A stretch of 64,000 nt of DNA from Spirosoma sp. SC4-14 (GCF_037201965.1 NZ_CP147518.1:6565001-6629000), one strand, 5' to 3'; shown: positions 26,402 through 36,022, numbered from the stretch's first letter. The notes: generated by a model not told the origin, from the letters alone. Numbers and translations: made by a program.

Positions 26402-27856
26402 ATGCCCAACCCCGATGACCAATTAACCAATGACCCATTGAGTGACTCATTAAGTTTTGATCGCCATGCCTTCGGGCCGGATTTCGTTTGGGGAACCGCT
26501 ACGGCTGCCTATCAGATCGAAGGAGCCGTTGACCGCGATGGGCGTACCCCTTCGATCTGGGATACATTCAGCCGCCAGAAAGGCAAAATCAAAACTGGCG
26601 AAACGGCCGATATTGCCTGCGAATTCTACGACCGATATGAATCTGATTTGCGGCTACATAAAGAAATGGGATTCGATTCATTTCGGTTTTCGCTTTCCTG
26701 GTCGCGCATATTACCCGAAGGTACCGGGCCTGCGCTGGGTGGCCGCATCAACGAAGCCGGACTGGCTTTCTACGACCGGCTGATCGATCAGTGTCTGGCG
26801 CTTGGCATCACGCCCTGGATTACCCTCTACCACTGGGACTTACCGCAGGCGCTGGAAAACAAAGGTGGCTGGCCCAACCGCAACATTGTTCACTGGTTTT
26901 GTGAGTTTGTGGATATCTGCACGAAAGCATTTGGCCACAAAGTGAAGCACTGGATTATTCTGAATGAACCGCTGGCCTTTTCGGTATTGGGTTATTTCAC
27001 GGGGCAACACGCACCTGGTCGCCGGAGCTTTCGGAATTTGCTGCCAGCCATTCATCACACTGCCCTTGCTCAGGCCGAAGGTGGCCGCGTTGTCCGGCAA
27101 AATGTAGCCGGAGCAAGGGTTGGCACTACCTTTTCCTGTTCGCCCATCGAGCCTTTTTCGGCATCGCCCCGCGACAAAGCAGCCGCAGCCCGCGTCGATG
27201 CGCTCATGAATCGGTTGTTCATCGAACCTTCTCTTGGCCTGGGCTACCCAACCGACGAGTTACCATTCCTTTCGGGCATTGGCAAAAAAGTAGCCAAACA
27301 TAGCGATATGGAACGGCTCGCTTTCGATTTCGACTTCATCGGTCTGCAACACTATTTCCGGGCCGTAGTCGAACATTCGTATTTCATGCCCTACTTATGG
27401 GCGGCTCAGGTTTCGCCCCTCCGCCGGCAGGTGCCTATCATTACCGAAATGGGCTGGGAAGTCTATCCCGATAGTATGTTTCAGATTATTCGGCAGTTCG
27501 GGCAGTATGAAGGGGTCAAAAAAATATACATTACCGAAAGCGGAGCCGCTTTTTACGATATGGTGCAGAATGGTAAAGTAAACGATATGGCCCGGATGCA
27601 CTATCACCAGGACTATCTCAATAGCGTTCTTCACGCCAAACGGGAAGGCTATCCGGTCGATGGCTATTTTGCCTGGACTTTTCTCGACAATTTCGAATGG
27701 GCCGAAGGCTACCGTCCTCGCTTTGGCCTGGTCTATGTTGATTTTCGAACGCAAAAACGGATCATAAAAGCCTCAGGTCGGTGGTTTCAGCAGTTGCTGA
27801 CTAACAATTCAGCCGCTGTCCATGATTTAAGTCATATGGGCAACCGATTTTGCTAA
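26402..27856 (+). CDS. beta-glucosidase, glycoside hydrolase family 1
   Basis: It hydrolyses terminal beta-glucosides or related beta-glycosides by the retaining mechanism. The TIM barrel is complete: FVWGTATAAYQIEGA, the acid/base Glu in ILNEPLAF (residue ~189) and the nucleophile Glu in ITESGAAF (residue ~379; most family members have ITENG), then GYFAWTFLDNFEWAEGY. The frame is open from 26222, but that stretch runs through an inverted repeat, so the ATG at 26402 (MPNPDDQLTNDP) is chosen. There is no signal peptide, so the enzyme is probably cytoplasmic. About 484 residues, normal for the family. Confidence 0.92.
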   Translation: MPNPDDQLTNDPLSDSLSFDRHAFGPDFVWGTATAAYQIEGAVDRDGRTPSIWDTFSRQKGKIKTGETADIACEFYDRYESDLRLHKEMGFDSFRFSLSWSRILPEGTGPALGGRINEAGLAFYDRLIDQCLALGITPWITLYHWDLPQALENKGGWPNRNIVHWFCEFVDICTKAFGHKVKHWIILNEPLAFSVLGYFTGQHAPGRRSFRNLLPAIHHTALAQAEGGRVVRQNVAGARVGTTFSCSPIEPFSASPRDKAAAARVDALMNRLFIEPSLGLGYPTDELPFLSGIGKKVAKHSDMERLAFDFDFIGLQHYFRAVVEHSYFMPYLWAAQVSPLRRQVPIITEMGWEVYPDSMFQIIRQFGQYEGVKKIYITESGAAFYDMVQNGKVNDMARMHYHQDYLNSVLHAKREGYPVDGYFAWTFLDNFEWAEGYRPRFGLVYVDFRTQKRIIKASGRWFQQLLTNNSAAVHDLSHMGNRFC

Positions 27857-27906
27857 GAACATATGTCTCAATCAGCCAGTTACTTTGCCATATAAACCAG
27901 ACAGCT

Positions 27907-27976
27907 CATTCGGCCGAAGCCGCACCACGGTTTATGGGAGTTTGATAGAGAACCGTAGCACGGTTTCAGCCGAATG
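27907..27976. repeat. imperfect inverted repeat upstream of the CoA-transferase gene
   Basis: cattcggccgaagccgcacc (27907 on) plus acggtt faces aaccgtagcacggtttcagc plus cgaatg (to 27976): 26-base arms with about five mismatches. The accgt-gcacggt core recurs in the other intergenic hairpins. Confidence 0.6.
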
Positions 27977-28010
27977 ACCAGAAAAAGCCAGTATATCCCT
28001 GCAATTCACT

Positions 28011-29294
28011 ATGTTAGCTCCTCTGCCAATCACCACTCCCGAGCAAGCGGTTTCTGTTATTCAGTCGAACAATCGTGTGTTTATTCACAGCGTTGCTCAG
28101 GCTCCCCATATACTCATCAACGCCATGGTAGCCCAGGCCGACCGGCTGCGTAATGTCGAAATCTGTCATATGCATACCGAAGGGCCGCTGCCCTATCTGA
28201 ACCCGCAATATCAGCAGTCGTTCAAACCCAATGCGTTCTTTATCGGAGCCAATATGCGGAAACAGCTCAATCAGGGCATTGGCGACTATGTACCGGTTTT
28301 CCTGAGCGAAGTTCCGTTGCTGTTTCGTCGTAAAATTCTACCGATCGATGTTGCCCTGATTCAGGTATCGCCACCCGATGCCCATGGCTATTGCTCGCTG
28401 GGCCCTTCCGTCGATATATCGCTGGCAGCTCTTCAGTCGGCCAAATACATTATTGCGCAAATCAACCCCCGCGTTCCCCGCACCCACGGCGACGGCCTGA
28501 TTCCAGCGTCTATTCTGCACGCGGCCATTGAAGTCGACGAGCCAATTTATGAAGTACTGCCAGGTGAAATCAATGCCGACGACCGTAAGATTGGCCAATA
28601 CATCGCCAGCCTGGTCGACGACGGAGCCACACTTCAACTAGGTATTGGCGGTATTCCAAACGCAACGCTGGCCGAACTGATTCATCACAAACGGCTGGGT
28701 ATTCATACCGAAATGTTTTCCGACGGCGTCATCGACCTGGTGGAGCGGGGGGTTATCACGGGTGAAGATAAAGTCGTGCTCCCCTATCGCATTGTGTCGG
28801 CCTTTGTGATGGGCAGCAAACGGGTCTACGATTTCATCGACGACAATCCCGGCGTAACGATGAAACAGGCCAGCTACACCAACGACACATCCATTATCCG
28901 GAGAAATCCAAAAGTAACGGCCATTAACAGCGCTATCGAAATCGACCTGACCGGACAGGTTTGTGCTGATACCATCGGCACCTACCAGTATTCGGGTGTG
29001 GGTGGCCAGATGGATTTTGTGCGGGGCGCTTCACTCTCCGAAGGCGGCAAACCGATTATTGCCCTACCCTCCGTAACGAGCAAAGGCCAAAGCAAAATTG
29101 TTCCGTTTCTGAAAGAAGGAGCCGGGGTTACAACCACCCGCGCCAACGTACACTACATCGTTACGGAATACGGCATTGCCGATCTATACGGCAAAAACCT
29201 CCGCCAGCGTGCCCGTGCCCTGATCAACATTGCCCACCCCAACCACCGCGAAGAACTGGAAAAGCAGGCGTTCGAACGGTTCGGGCATTTGTGA
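28011..29294 (+). CDS. acetyl-CoA hydrolase/transferase family protein (4-hydroxybutyrate CoA-transferase-like)
   Basis: A 427-residue cytoplasmic enzyme that moves CoA between acyl-CoA and a free carboxylate. Both halves of the family I fold are present. The catalytic Glu is in HTEMFSDGVIDL (residue ~234), the glycine-rich site in LGIGGIPNATLAEL, and the C-terminal blocks GVGGQMDFVRGA and VTEYGIADLYGK are typical. It resembles the Cat2/AbfT type; substrate choice cannot be read from sequence. With the IcmF mutase it could serve short-chain acyl-CoA metabolism, but the genes are 6 kb apart and not co-transcribed. Confidence 0.88.
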   Translation: MLAPLPITTPEQAVSVIQSNNRVFIHSVAQAPHILINAMVAQADRLRNVEICHMHTEGPLPYLNPQYQQSFKPNAFFIGANMRKQLNQGIGDYVPVFLSEVPLLFRRKILPIDVALIQVSPPDAHGYCSLGPSVDISLAALQSAKYIIAQINPRVPRTHGDGLIPASILHAAIEVDEPIYEVLPGEINADDRKIGQYIASLVDDGATLQLGIGGIPNATLAELIHHKRLGIHTEMFSDGVIDLVERGVITGEDKVVLPYRIVSAFVMGSKRVYDFIDDNPGVTMKQASYTNDTSIIRRNPKVTAINSAIEIDLTGQVCADTIGTYQYSGVGGQMDFVRGASLSEGGKPIIALPSVTSKGQSKIVPFLKEGAGVTTTRANVHYIVTEYGIADLYGKNLRQRARALINIAHPNHREELEKQAFERFGHL

Positions 29295-29632
29295 GTTCTA
29301 CTGATGGTGTTAATCCATGCACTTTTTCTTTTTATCTGCCGCTCAATTATTTCAACTGCTATTAGCTATAAATACAGGAGCAAAATGTGGAAAGCCTAAA
29401 ATAAAGAAATCCATATACTAACAAGCCCCATTAGTACAGGCCAAATAGGTACTAATGGGGCTTGTTTTGGTATCAATGTATAGAATCCAGCCGCAATTAT
29501 CAGTGCCAACAATGGCCCGAATGGGTACTCTTATCGTATTCTATCTACGAGCATTGAAATAAAAACCTTTCCGCAGGGGTAAATAACTAAACCTTTCCGC
29601 TTTTTCAAGACGGATCAGTTCAATACTTTTTT
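29295..29632. other. intergenic region between CoA-transferase and oxidoreductase genes
   Basis: Contains the terminator at 29421-29465 and a direct repeat aacctttccgc at 29564-29574 and 29590-29600 (26-base period). TACTTTTT at ~29622, just before the next ATG, is a 7-of-8 match to TAnnTTTG. The direct repeat could be a regulator site; no gene is seen. Confidence 0.5.
29421..29465 (+). terminator. terminator after the CoA-transferase
   Basis: Perfect 16-bp arms acaagccccattagta (29421-29436) and its complement (29450-29465), 13-base loop, then ttttgg. Confidence 0.8.
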
Positions 29633-31171
29633 ATGAATCAATTAGAAAACTCAACGACCGGCATGGAATCGCCTGGCATGGACATGCCTGGAGCCGAGTC
29701 AACCAATAAAGGCACAACTTCTCGGCGTCAATTTCTTCAGACCGGCGCTTTGGCTGCTACCAGCTTCCTGATTGTTCCGCGTCATGTACTTGGCGGCAAA
29801 GGGTTCATTGCGCCCAGCGATAAACTCAATATTGCGGGTGTCGGTTTTGGCGGTAAAGGTTTTAGTGACACCAATAATTCATATAACAACGGAGTCAACA
29901 ATATTGTCGCCCTTTGCGATGTAGACTGGGGACTGCCGCGTGTTAAAGAAAACTTCACGAAGCACCCGAACGCAAAACGCTATAAAGACTTCCGTGAAAT
30001 GCTCGATAAAGAAGGAAAAACCATCGATGCAGTAACGGTTTCTACTGCCGACCACACGCACGCCGTTGTGGCGATGGCGGCTATGCAGCGTGGTAAGCAC
30101 GTATACGTACAAAAACCGCTGACCCACAATATCTACGAAGCCCGCGCTCTAACCGAAGCGGCCCGTAAGTATAAAGTGGTGACGCAAATGGGCAATCAGG
30201 GCTCATCGAACCCACAGCAGAAACAGATGGTCGAATGGTTCGATAAAGGCCTGATTGGTAATGTTCATACCGTTTACCTGTGGACAAACCGGCCCGTATG
30301 GCCACAAGGTATTCCTGTTCCACAGCCCGCCGAACAAACCCCGGTTGATCTGGATTGGGATCTGTGGCTGGGACCTGCCCAGAAAGTTGGGTATACACCC
30401 GCCTATCACCCATTCAAATGGCGTGGCTGGTGGAATTTTGGCGCTGGCGCACTTGGCGACATCGGTTGCCACATCATGGATGTTCCGTTCCGGGTACTGG
30501 GCATTGGTTACCCAACCGAAGTAGAAACAAGTATTGGTCAGGTGTTCCTCAAAGACTGGACCCCCGAATACATCCCGGAAGGTTGCCCACCCTCGTCGCA
30601 TGTAGAATTGAAGTTCCCGGCATCGGCCAAAAATAAATCTGAACTAAAAATGATTTGGATGGATGGCGGTCTTCGCCCCTTCCGTCCAGACATGCTGCCT
30701 GAAGGTGAACCGTTCCCTGAAAATGGCGAAAATGGTGTGTTCCTGATTGGCGACAAAGGCCTAATTGCCTGTGGTATGTATGGCGATGATCCAAAACTAT
30801 ATACCAAAAGTGGCCAGAAAATGGAAGCGGCTCCGAAACCAAAATCGGGTTCAGGCATAACCGTATATCCCGAAAACGGCCACCAGGTTCTGTGGACTGA
30901 AGCGTGCAAAGCAGGTTTCAATAGCAAAGAGCATAAGGCCCTTACCTCGTCGTTCGACTTTGCCGGACCGCTTACGGAATCGGTACTGATGGGTAATCTG
31001 GCCATTCGCAGCTACACTCTCCGTCAGCCAAAAGCCGATGGTAAAGGCTTTACCTATCCGGGCCGCAAACGCCTGACCTGGGATGGCAAGAATATGAAGA
31101 TTACGAACTTCGACGAAGCTAACCAGTTCGTTAAACGCCAATACCGCGACGGATGGTCGCTGAATGCATAA
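29633..31171 (+). CDS. Tat-exported Gfo/Idh/MocA family oxidoreductase
   Basis: A 512-residue NAD(P)-dependent sugar or cyclitol oxidoreductase of the secreted type. A twin-arginine signal (SRRQFLQTGALAATSFLIV) near residue 30 is preceded by a Met/Gly-rich extension. The Rossmann fold starts at LNIAGVGFGGKG. The block HVYVQKPLTHN replaces the usual EKP by QKP, which is common in this exported subgroup. The C-terminal substrate domain (ALGDIGCHIMDVPFR) is intact. Exported cofactor-bound members often act on glycosides outside the cytoplasm; the substrate here is unknown. A single-gene unit closed by a long hairpin. Confidence 0.88.
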   Translation: MNQLENSTTGMESPGMDMPGAESTNKGTTSRRQFLQTGALAATSFLIVPRHVLGGKGFIAPSDKLNIAGVGFGGKGFSDTNNSYNNGVNNIVALCDVDWGLPRVKENFTKHPNAKRYKDFREMLDKEGKTIDAVTVSTADHTHAVVAMAAMQRGKHVYVQKPLTHNIYEARALTEAARKYKVVTQMGNQGSSNPQQKQMVEWFDKGLIGNVHTVYLWTNRPVWPQGIPVPQPAEQTPVDLDWDLWLGPAQKVGYTPAYHPFKWRGWWNFGAGALGDIGCHIMDVPFRVLGIGYPTEVETSIGQVFLKDWTPEYIPEGCPPSSHVELKFPASAKNKSELKMIWMDGGLRPFRPDMLPEGEPFPENGENGVFLIGDKGLIACGMYGDDPKLYTKSGQKMEAAPKPKSGSGITVYPENGHQVLWTEACKAGFNSKEHKALTSSFDFAGPLTESVLMGNLAIRSYTLRQPKADGKGFTYPGRKRLTWDGKNMKITNFDEANQFVKRQYRDGWSLNA

Positions 31172-31188
31172 CCAGTACCATTAAAAAC

Positions 31189-31241
31189 AAACATGTACGG
31201 GCGATAGAGAAACTCACTTTCTCTATCGCCCGTACATGTTT
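31189..31241. terminator. 24-bp perfect hairpin between converging genes
   Basis: Arms 31189-31212 and 31218-31241 are perfectly complementary with a 5-base loop, with A and T runs at the ends. It can terminate the oxidoreductase transcript and the opposing membrane-protein transcript. Confidence 0.85.
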
Positions 31242-31257
31242 TGATGAGTATGTATTT

Positions 31258-31665
31258 CTAACTGTTGGTTCTCACAAACAGGCCCTGCACCATTGTTCGA
31301 AGGCGGCCGTTGGCAACATAGGCCCAAATAAGCAGCATATACATCGAAAAATTCTGGTACGATACGGGAAAGGAGGTATTATTGATGTAGTACTGCGTTG
31401 CTGTAAAATCGAGCGTTGGCGTAAAGCCCAACAGATTTTCGTAACCAAGCACAAACGTTAACCCCAGCGCATAAAACAGGTACTGCGGTTTCCGAAAGGC
31501 CCAGAGAACCGTAGCCAGAAATGTTGCGCCAAAGCCCAGATAATGCTTCCAGCCAAGCGATAAGTCGGTGGTAGTCGCCACAAAAATTGAATACGCCTGT
31601 GCGGCTATCAATACGAGTAAAATGAGGCCGTAGCCGTAGAATTCCTTCAATTGCGCACGCTGCAT
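31258..31665 (-). CDS. small four-helix membrane protein, function unknown
   Basis: A 135-residue integral membrane protein with about four hydrophobic segments (GLILLVLIAAQAYSIFV, YLGFGATFLATVLWAF, YLFYALGLTFVLGY, FSMYMLLIWAYVA). The short loops are uncharged except for a basic N-terminus and tail. No family is recognised. It is probably a real gene, since the frame fills the space between two hairpin-bounded neighbours, but no role can be given. Confidence 0.6.
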   Translation of the reverse strand: MQRAQLKEFYGYGLILLVLIAAQAYSIFVATTTDLSLGWKHYLGFGATFLATVLWAFRKPQYLFYALGLTFVLGYENLLGFTPTLDFTATQYYINNTSFPVSYQNFSMYMLLIWAYVANGRLRTMVQGLFVRTNS

Positions 31666-31744
31666 AACCCAAGATCGATCTGAAGAGGAAATTGTACGAA
31701 TGATAAAAATACAATAAACCTCTTTAAAGACCGACTACATCTGG

Positions 31745-32884
31745 CTATTTTTTTTGCGAACCTTCATTAAAAAATACTACTAAACCATCTTTTCCGGCCA
31801 CTATAATGTCATTACGACCGGTTTTGTGCAAATCGGCTACAGCAAAGTAAATACCGGTTCCTTTGCCTACCCCAGCCTCACCATAAGCAATGTTATGTTT
31901 GGCAAATTGCTTTTTGGCCACATCCCAGGTAAAATAATAAAGGCCAACCGGATCTTCAGAACCAGGATCATTGCCATTATGCGCCCGAAAACGCTTGCCC
32001 GTAATTAATTCAGGACGGCCATCGCCCGTAATATCAATCCACTCAAGACAGTGGTATTGCGAATTTTTATCATCGATCAGGTGTTTCAACCAACTCCGTT
32101 TACCCGACGCATCGCGGGTTTGTTCGTACCAGTGCAGCCCGTAACCGTGGCCTTGTCCTACAATGAGGTCATTGAGTTTATCGCCATTTACGTCAGTCAC
32201 AAGAATAGGAACACTGGCAGTTCCCAGCGTAAACTCGTTATGCAGGGTCCAGGGAGTCGTTGTCCGGTCGGCGGGTGCTTCGAGCCAGCCATCACTAACG
32301 ATCAGGTCGCCCCGACCATCGCCGTTTATATCGCCAAAGCCCAGCCCATGCCCCTGTTTTGGCGCAACTGTCACGGTATTGAACTGTCCAGGTCCCGTTA
32401 GTTTTATATATTTCAAGGGATGATTAGGATTATTGGGGACGATTTCAACAATACCATCGCCGTCGATATCCCAGGCGCGGGTTGTTTCTACATTGCCAAC
32501 TTTACCAATTTCGTGCAGTGGCCAGGTGTTGTTGCCTTTGCCCGGATTTTCGACCCAGCGGAGCGTCTGATCAAACCAGCCTCCTGTGATAAAGTCCAGA
32601 CGCCCATCGCCATTCACATCGAGAGGAATGGTCGAAAAATCGTCGTAATACTGGTCTTTTCGGGGCTCGTTGCCAATCAAATGCCGACGTCGGAAACGGG
32701 GGCCTTCGTACCAGAAATCGCCCGATACGATATCAAGTGTATCGTTGTTATCGACATCAAACACGCCAACCGACTCATAGCTCTCGGCGGCAACAAAATA
32801 GCGTCTGAAATGAAGCGATGGTTCGGGTGGTATCGATCCACAAAAAATCAGCAGGGCAAACAGACTAAGCAGCACTCGTTGCAT
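31745..32884 (-). CDS. secreted FG-GAP/VCBS repeat protein
   Basis: About 379 residues. The ATG at 32884 (MQRVLLSLFALLIFCGS) begins a signal sequence and is preferred to the ATG at 32950. The body is a seven-blade-like array of FG-GAP repeats with calcium-type loops: DVDNNDTLD, DVNGDGRLDFITGG, DIDGDGIVE, DINGDGRGDLIVSDG, DVNGDKLNDLIVGQG, DITGDGRPELITGKR. Such proteins often accompany exported oxidoreductases and glycosidases in polysaccharide regions, probably as binding proteins. Divergent from the next gene with only 79 bases between the starts. Confidence 0.8.
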   Translation of the reverse strand: MQRVLLSLFALLIFCGSIPPEPSLHFRRYFVAAESYESVGVFDVDNNDTLDIVSGDFWYEGPRFRRRHLIGNEPRKDQYYDDFSTIPLDVNGDGRLDFITGGWFDQTLRWVENPGKGNNTWPLHEIGKVGNVETTRAWDIDGDGIVEIVPNNPNHPLKYIKLTGPGQFNTVTVAPKQGHGLGFGDINGDGRGDLIVSDGWLEAPADRTTTPWTLHNEFTLGTASVPILVTDVNGDKLNDLIVGQGHGYGLHWYEQTRDASGKRSWLKHLIDDKNSQYHCLEWIDITGDGRPELITGKRFRAHNGNDPGSEDPVGLYYFTWDVAKKQFAKHNIAYGEAGVGKGTGIYFAVADLHKTGRNDIIVAGKDGLVVFFNEGSQKK

Positions 32885-32963
32885 AAGCGAATTGTCTTTC
32901 AGTATGTAGAGAATAGGATTGTATTGTATTTGGAAGTAATTTAAGGACAATTCCTACCCTATC

Positions 32964-33977
32964 ATGCGTAGTCGCTTTCTCCTGATTATAGGCCTGCTGA
33001 TCAGTTGCCAGACACAGCCCCCATTTCAGTATACGGGTCGAAAACTGGAAGGCGTCAATCTGGTGGCTCCTCCCCGCAGGCCCGACTCACTGGCGTTGGC
33101 TCCCGTGCAGGCTATGGGATCCGAATGGGTCGCAATTGTTCCTTATGGCTTTTGCCGGAAAGGCGAAGCGCGTTTTTATTTTAGTGAAAACACGAAAGAA
33201 CAGCGCAAGTGGCAGTGGTGGGGCGAAACCCCGGAGGGTGTAGCCGGTACGGTTCGGATGGCTCAGCAACAGGGACTGAAAACCATGCTCAAGCCGCACG
33301 TATGGATGCAGGGCGGTTCGCACCTCGATCTGGAATTTTCGACCGAAACCGAGTGGCAAACCTTCGAACATGACTATGCGCAGTATGTGCTGCATTTTGC
33401 CCGACTGGCCGATTCGCTGAAGGTCGATCTGTTCTGCATCACAACCGAACTGGACCGCTTTGCCGTAGCCCGGCCACATTTCTGGAAAAACCTGATCAAA
33501 CAAATCCAGCAGGTCTACAAAGGCCCGTTAACCTATGCCGCCAACTGGGATCGTTATGAGCAAATTCCGTTCTGGCCGGACCTGGATTTTATCGGTGTCG
33601 ATGCTTATTTCCCGCTCTCCGGCAAGCAGGCGCCAACCATAAGCGAACTATCCAGGGGCTGGAAACCGCACCTGAAAGCGTTGCAACAAACTAGTAGTCG
33701 GTTCCAGAAACCGGTTCTGTTTACTGAATTTGGCTATCGAAGCTGCAACTACACAGCCCAACGCCCCTGGGAATCAGAAACCGATTGTACGCCAAACCCA
33801 GCAGCACAGGCCAATGCCTACAGTGCGTTGCTCGAAACGGTTTGGCCGCAACCGTGGTTTGCGGGTGGATTTGCCTGGAAATGGTTCATGAACGTTGAAC
33901 CACGCCACCGCGAAGGCGACCAGTATAGCCCACAGAATAAACCCGCTCAGGAAGTTCTGGCAAAAGGCTGGCAGTAG
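32964..33977 (+). CDS. GH113-like TIM-barrel lipoprotein
   Basis: A 337-residue protein with a lipoprotein signal (LLIIGLLIS-C). The body resembles glycoside hydrolase family 113 (beta-mannanase) and related TIM barrels: LKTMLKPHVWM near residue 110, FCITTELDRF (candidate acid/base Glu after strand 4), FIGVDAYFPL and KPVLFTEFGYRS (candidate nucleophile Glu), then GGFAWKWFMN. Enzyme activity on beta-mannan is an inference from the family. It is probably anchored at the outer membrane or in the periplasm. Confidence 0.72.
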   Translation: MRSRFLLIIGLLISCQTQPPFQYTGRKLEGVNLVAPPRRPDSLALAPVQAMGSEWVAIVPYGFCRKGEARFYFSENTKEQRKWQWWGETPEGVAGTVRMAQQQGLKTMLKPHVWMQGGSHLDLEFSTETEWQTFEHDYAQYVLHFARLADSLKVDLFCITTELDRFAVARPHFWKNLIKQIQQVYKGPLTYAANWDRYEQIPFWPDLDFIGVDAYFPLSGKQAPTISELSRGWKPHLKALQQTSSRFQKPVLFTEFGYRSCNYTAQRPWESETDCTPNPAAQANAYSALLETVWPQPWFAGGFAWKWFMNVEPRHREGDQYSPQNKPAQEVLAKGWQ

Positions 33978-34096
33978 GCCAATTGTTTAAATAGATATAA
34001 TAAAACAACAATAAATAACACGTTACACAAACCATAGCTTAGCTACCTTTTAGTATACACTTCAACAAAATGACGACTCAACTTGGTAATTCTCTT

Positions 34097-34104
34097 TACT
34101 TTTG
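34097..34104 (+). promoter_or_regulatory. possible -7 element of the 34145 gene
   Basis: TACTTTTG fits TAnnTTTG exactly, about 40 bases before the ATG. No TTTG lies 19-21 bases upstream; a TTG is only 10 bases away. Tentative. Confidence 0.35.
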
Positions 34105-34144
34105 CCTTTTGAGTTTATAGTGCTTATTCTGAAATTAATTATTT

Positions 34145-35980
34145 ATGCCTACTTATTACCCTGCAAGCCTAACCTGTAGCTTGTTATTGGTCTATAGCGT
34201 TACCGTACCCATTTTTGCTCAGCAGCCAGCAGATCAGCTTCAGCCTACCACCAGTATTTCAGTCAAACTTTCTGACTTTTCACTCCCTCCTCATTCGGTT
34301 GAACTAGTCAGTTTAAGCCTGAGTCCAGAAGGTACGTTACACTACCAAACGCTCATGCCCATTGGCGGACGCATGGCTGCAACTACCGATGAGGCTAAGC
34401 TAAAAGGAGCCCTCGCACCACCCGCCGGGGTGTATGTATACACCGGCGCCATTGATGCACAAGGACAGACCAAACTCTTACAGGCCGCCGTCTTTGCCCA
34501 GCCCGATGCTCGTATTAAAGTAGCTCAGGATACACCAGTGGATTGGGCTGTTTGGGGAACCAAAGCCAGTGATGGGCCTTTGCGGTTGCCTTTTGGAGGT
34601 GCTTATGATCAGTTGCTACTACCCACCCTGATTCCTCGACAAGTCAAACGGGTGTCTTTTGCCAGCAATGGTTCGGGTTTAAACTATGCTAACTATAGTC
34701 TGTATCCATCGTACCGGATCATCAATCGCTTTATCGATCCAACGAGTGCGCGGCTGGTGAGTCGGTTAGAAGATGTTCCCCTGCAACAGGCTGCCAATCA
34801 GGAAAAACTCCCCCGCTATATTCCTGTTGAGGGCGATACGCCCGAAGAACGCGGCCGGGTCATTGCCCTCTCGCCCACACGCTTCGAGGGCATAGCCACC
34901 CATTTTGTGGAAGGCGATAAAGGCGCATCGGCAAAAAAAGTTAGTCTGCTAACCTTCGATGAGGCCGGAAATCTGCTCAGCGATCAGGTTATCGACTTCC
35001 CCTACAGCCGTAAACTCTCCATGCGACTACCCGTGCATGATCCGGCGGGCCAGATTGTAGGTACCTTTACCGTATTTGCTGACGCAGGCGGTAAGAAAGA
35101 GGTTCGCGATCCTGAAGGAAACCGTTTCTCGGTCGTCGTGACTGATGAGAATGGAGGGATATGGAGCCAATTTACCTGGACCAATGGGGAAGGCAGCGAA
35201 CGGGCTATTCTGCCTACTTACGTACTTCGCCGGGACGATAAGTTGCTGGTGTATAGCTCAAATGGGCAGAAAATGCTCAAGCCTACCGAAGAAAGCTGGC
35301 TCATCGACAAAGCCGGTAAAGCTACGTTGGTCAATAGTTTACCGTATGGCCAGATCGCTGATCTGTCGAAAGCAGTGGGTCGGGTCAATGGTGGCCAGCG
35401 AACAGGCTGGATGAATTATGCCGGAGGGCAGTATATCGACTCGTTTACGGATAGTAGTGGCGATGTCTGGCTGTTGTTGCAGCGGCAGGCCGATACGCCC
35501 GGTGGCAGAGCAGTGGTATCGGAGCCTTCGACCTCTTCGCCCACCTCCAAACTGATTGGCTTTGCTAACAAACTCAATCAGATTGCCAATCAGCCGACAC
35601 GGGCGGTAGCTCCAGCCACCGTAACGAGTGAATCAGGCAAAACCTACAGCGATCTGTTTGTGCTGCATTTCGACGGGAACCTAAAGCTAAAAGAGCAAAC
35701 CGTTGTTGCGCTGGAACCAACCCCCGAACCGGTTCGCTTCAAACGGTCTGTACGATCGGCTGGTTCCGATTATGTGTTCAACAACGCGGCCAATACCCGG
35801 CTAAGTATGCGGGGTGGCGTCGTATCGGTGCAACGCCTGACGCCTTTGGAGAGCATGCCACTAACCGCGCCCGACCGCGATAATTTTTTGATCGACGAAG
35901 CCTCGGGCAAAATTTATGTACTTTATGGAGTACCCAGAAAACCCGGCCTGGCCCAGTTGGCGACCTATATGCTTGACTAA
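34145..35980 (+). CDS. secreted protein of unknown function, beta-rich
   Basis: A 611-residue exported protein with a signal peptide ending near PIFAQQ (residue ~27). No family is recognised. The composition and spacing of hydrophobic strands suggest beta-sandwich or propeller segments (LLTFDEAGNLLSDQVIDF, LLVYSSNGQKMLKPTEESW, LFVLHFDGNLKLKEQ). There is no T9SS tail or lipobox. A hairpin overlaps the stop codon. It may be a cell-surface or periplasmic protein; the large size and lack of domains make it worth a structure search. Confidence 0.65.
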   Translation: MPTYYPASLTCSLLLVYSVTVPIFAQQPADQLQPTTSISVKLSDFSLPPHSVELVSLSLSPEGTLHYQTLMPIGGRMAATTDEAKLKGALAPPAGVYVYTGAIDAQGQTKLLQAAVFAQPDARIKVAQDTPVDWAVWGTKASDGPLRLPFGGAYDQLLLPTLIPRQVKRVSFASNGSGLNYANYSLYPSYRIINRFIDPTSARLVSRLEDVPLQQAANQEKLPRYIPVEGDTPEERGRVIALSPTRFEGIATHFVEGDKGASAKKVSLLTFDEAGNLLSDQVIDFPYSRKLSMRLPVHDPAGQIVGTFTVFADAGGKKEVRDPEGNRFSVVVTDENGGIWSQFTWTNGEGSERAILPTYVLRRDDKLLVYSSNGQKMLKPTEESWLIDKAGKATLVNSLPYGQIADLSKAVGRVNGGQRTGWMNYAGGQYIDSFTDSSGDVWLLLQRQADTPGGRAVVSEPSTSSPTSKLIGFANKLNQIANQPTRAVAPATVTSESGKTYSDLFVLHFDGNLKLKEQTVVALEPTPEPVRFKRSVRSAGSDYVFNNAANTRLSMRGGVVSVQRLTPLESMPLTAPDRDNFLIDEASGKIYVLYGVPRKPGLAQLATYMLD

Positions 35981-36022
35981 ATCGATCCACTAATCGATTT
36001 AGTCAAATAACTCCTTTTTTGA
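35973..36022 (+). terminator. terminator overlapping the stop codon
   Basis: Perfect 14-bp arms ttgactaaatcgat (35973-35986) and 35993-36006, with the TAA stop inside the left arm and a T tract at 36015-36020. Confidence 0.65.
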
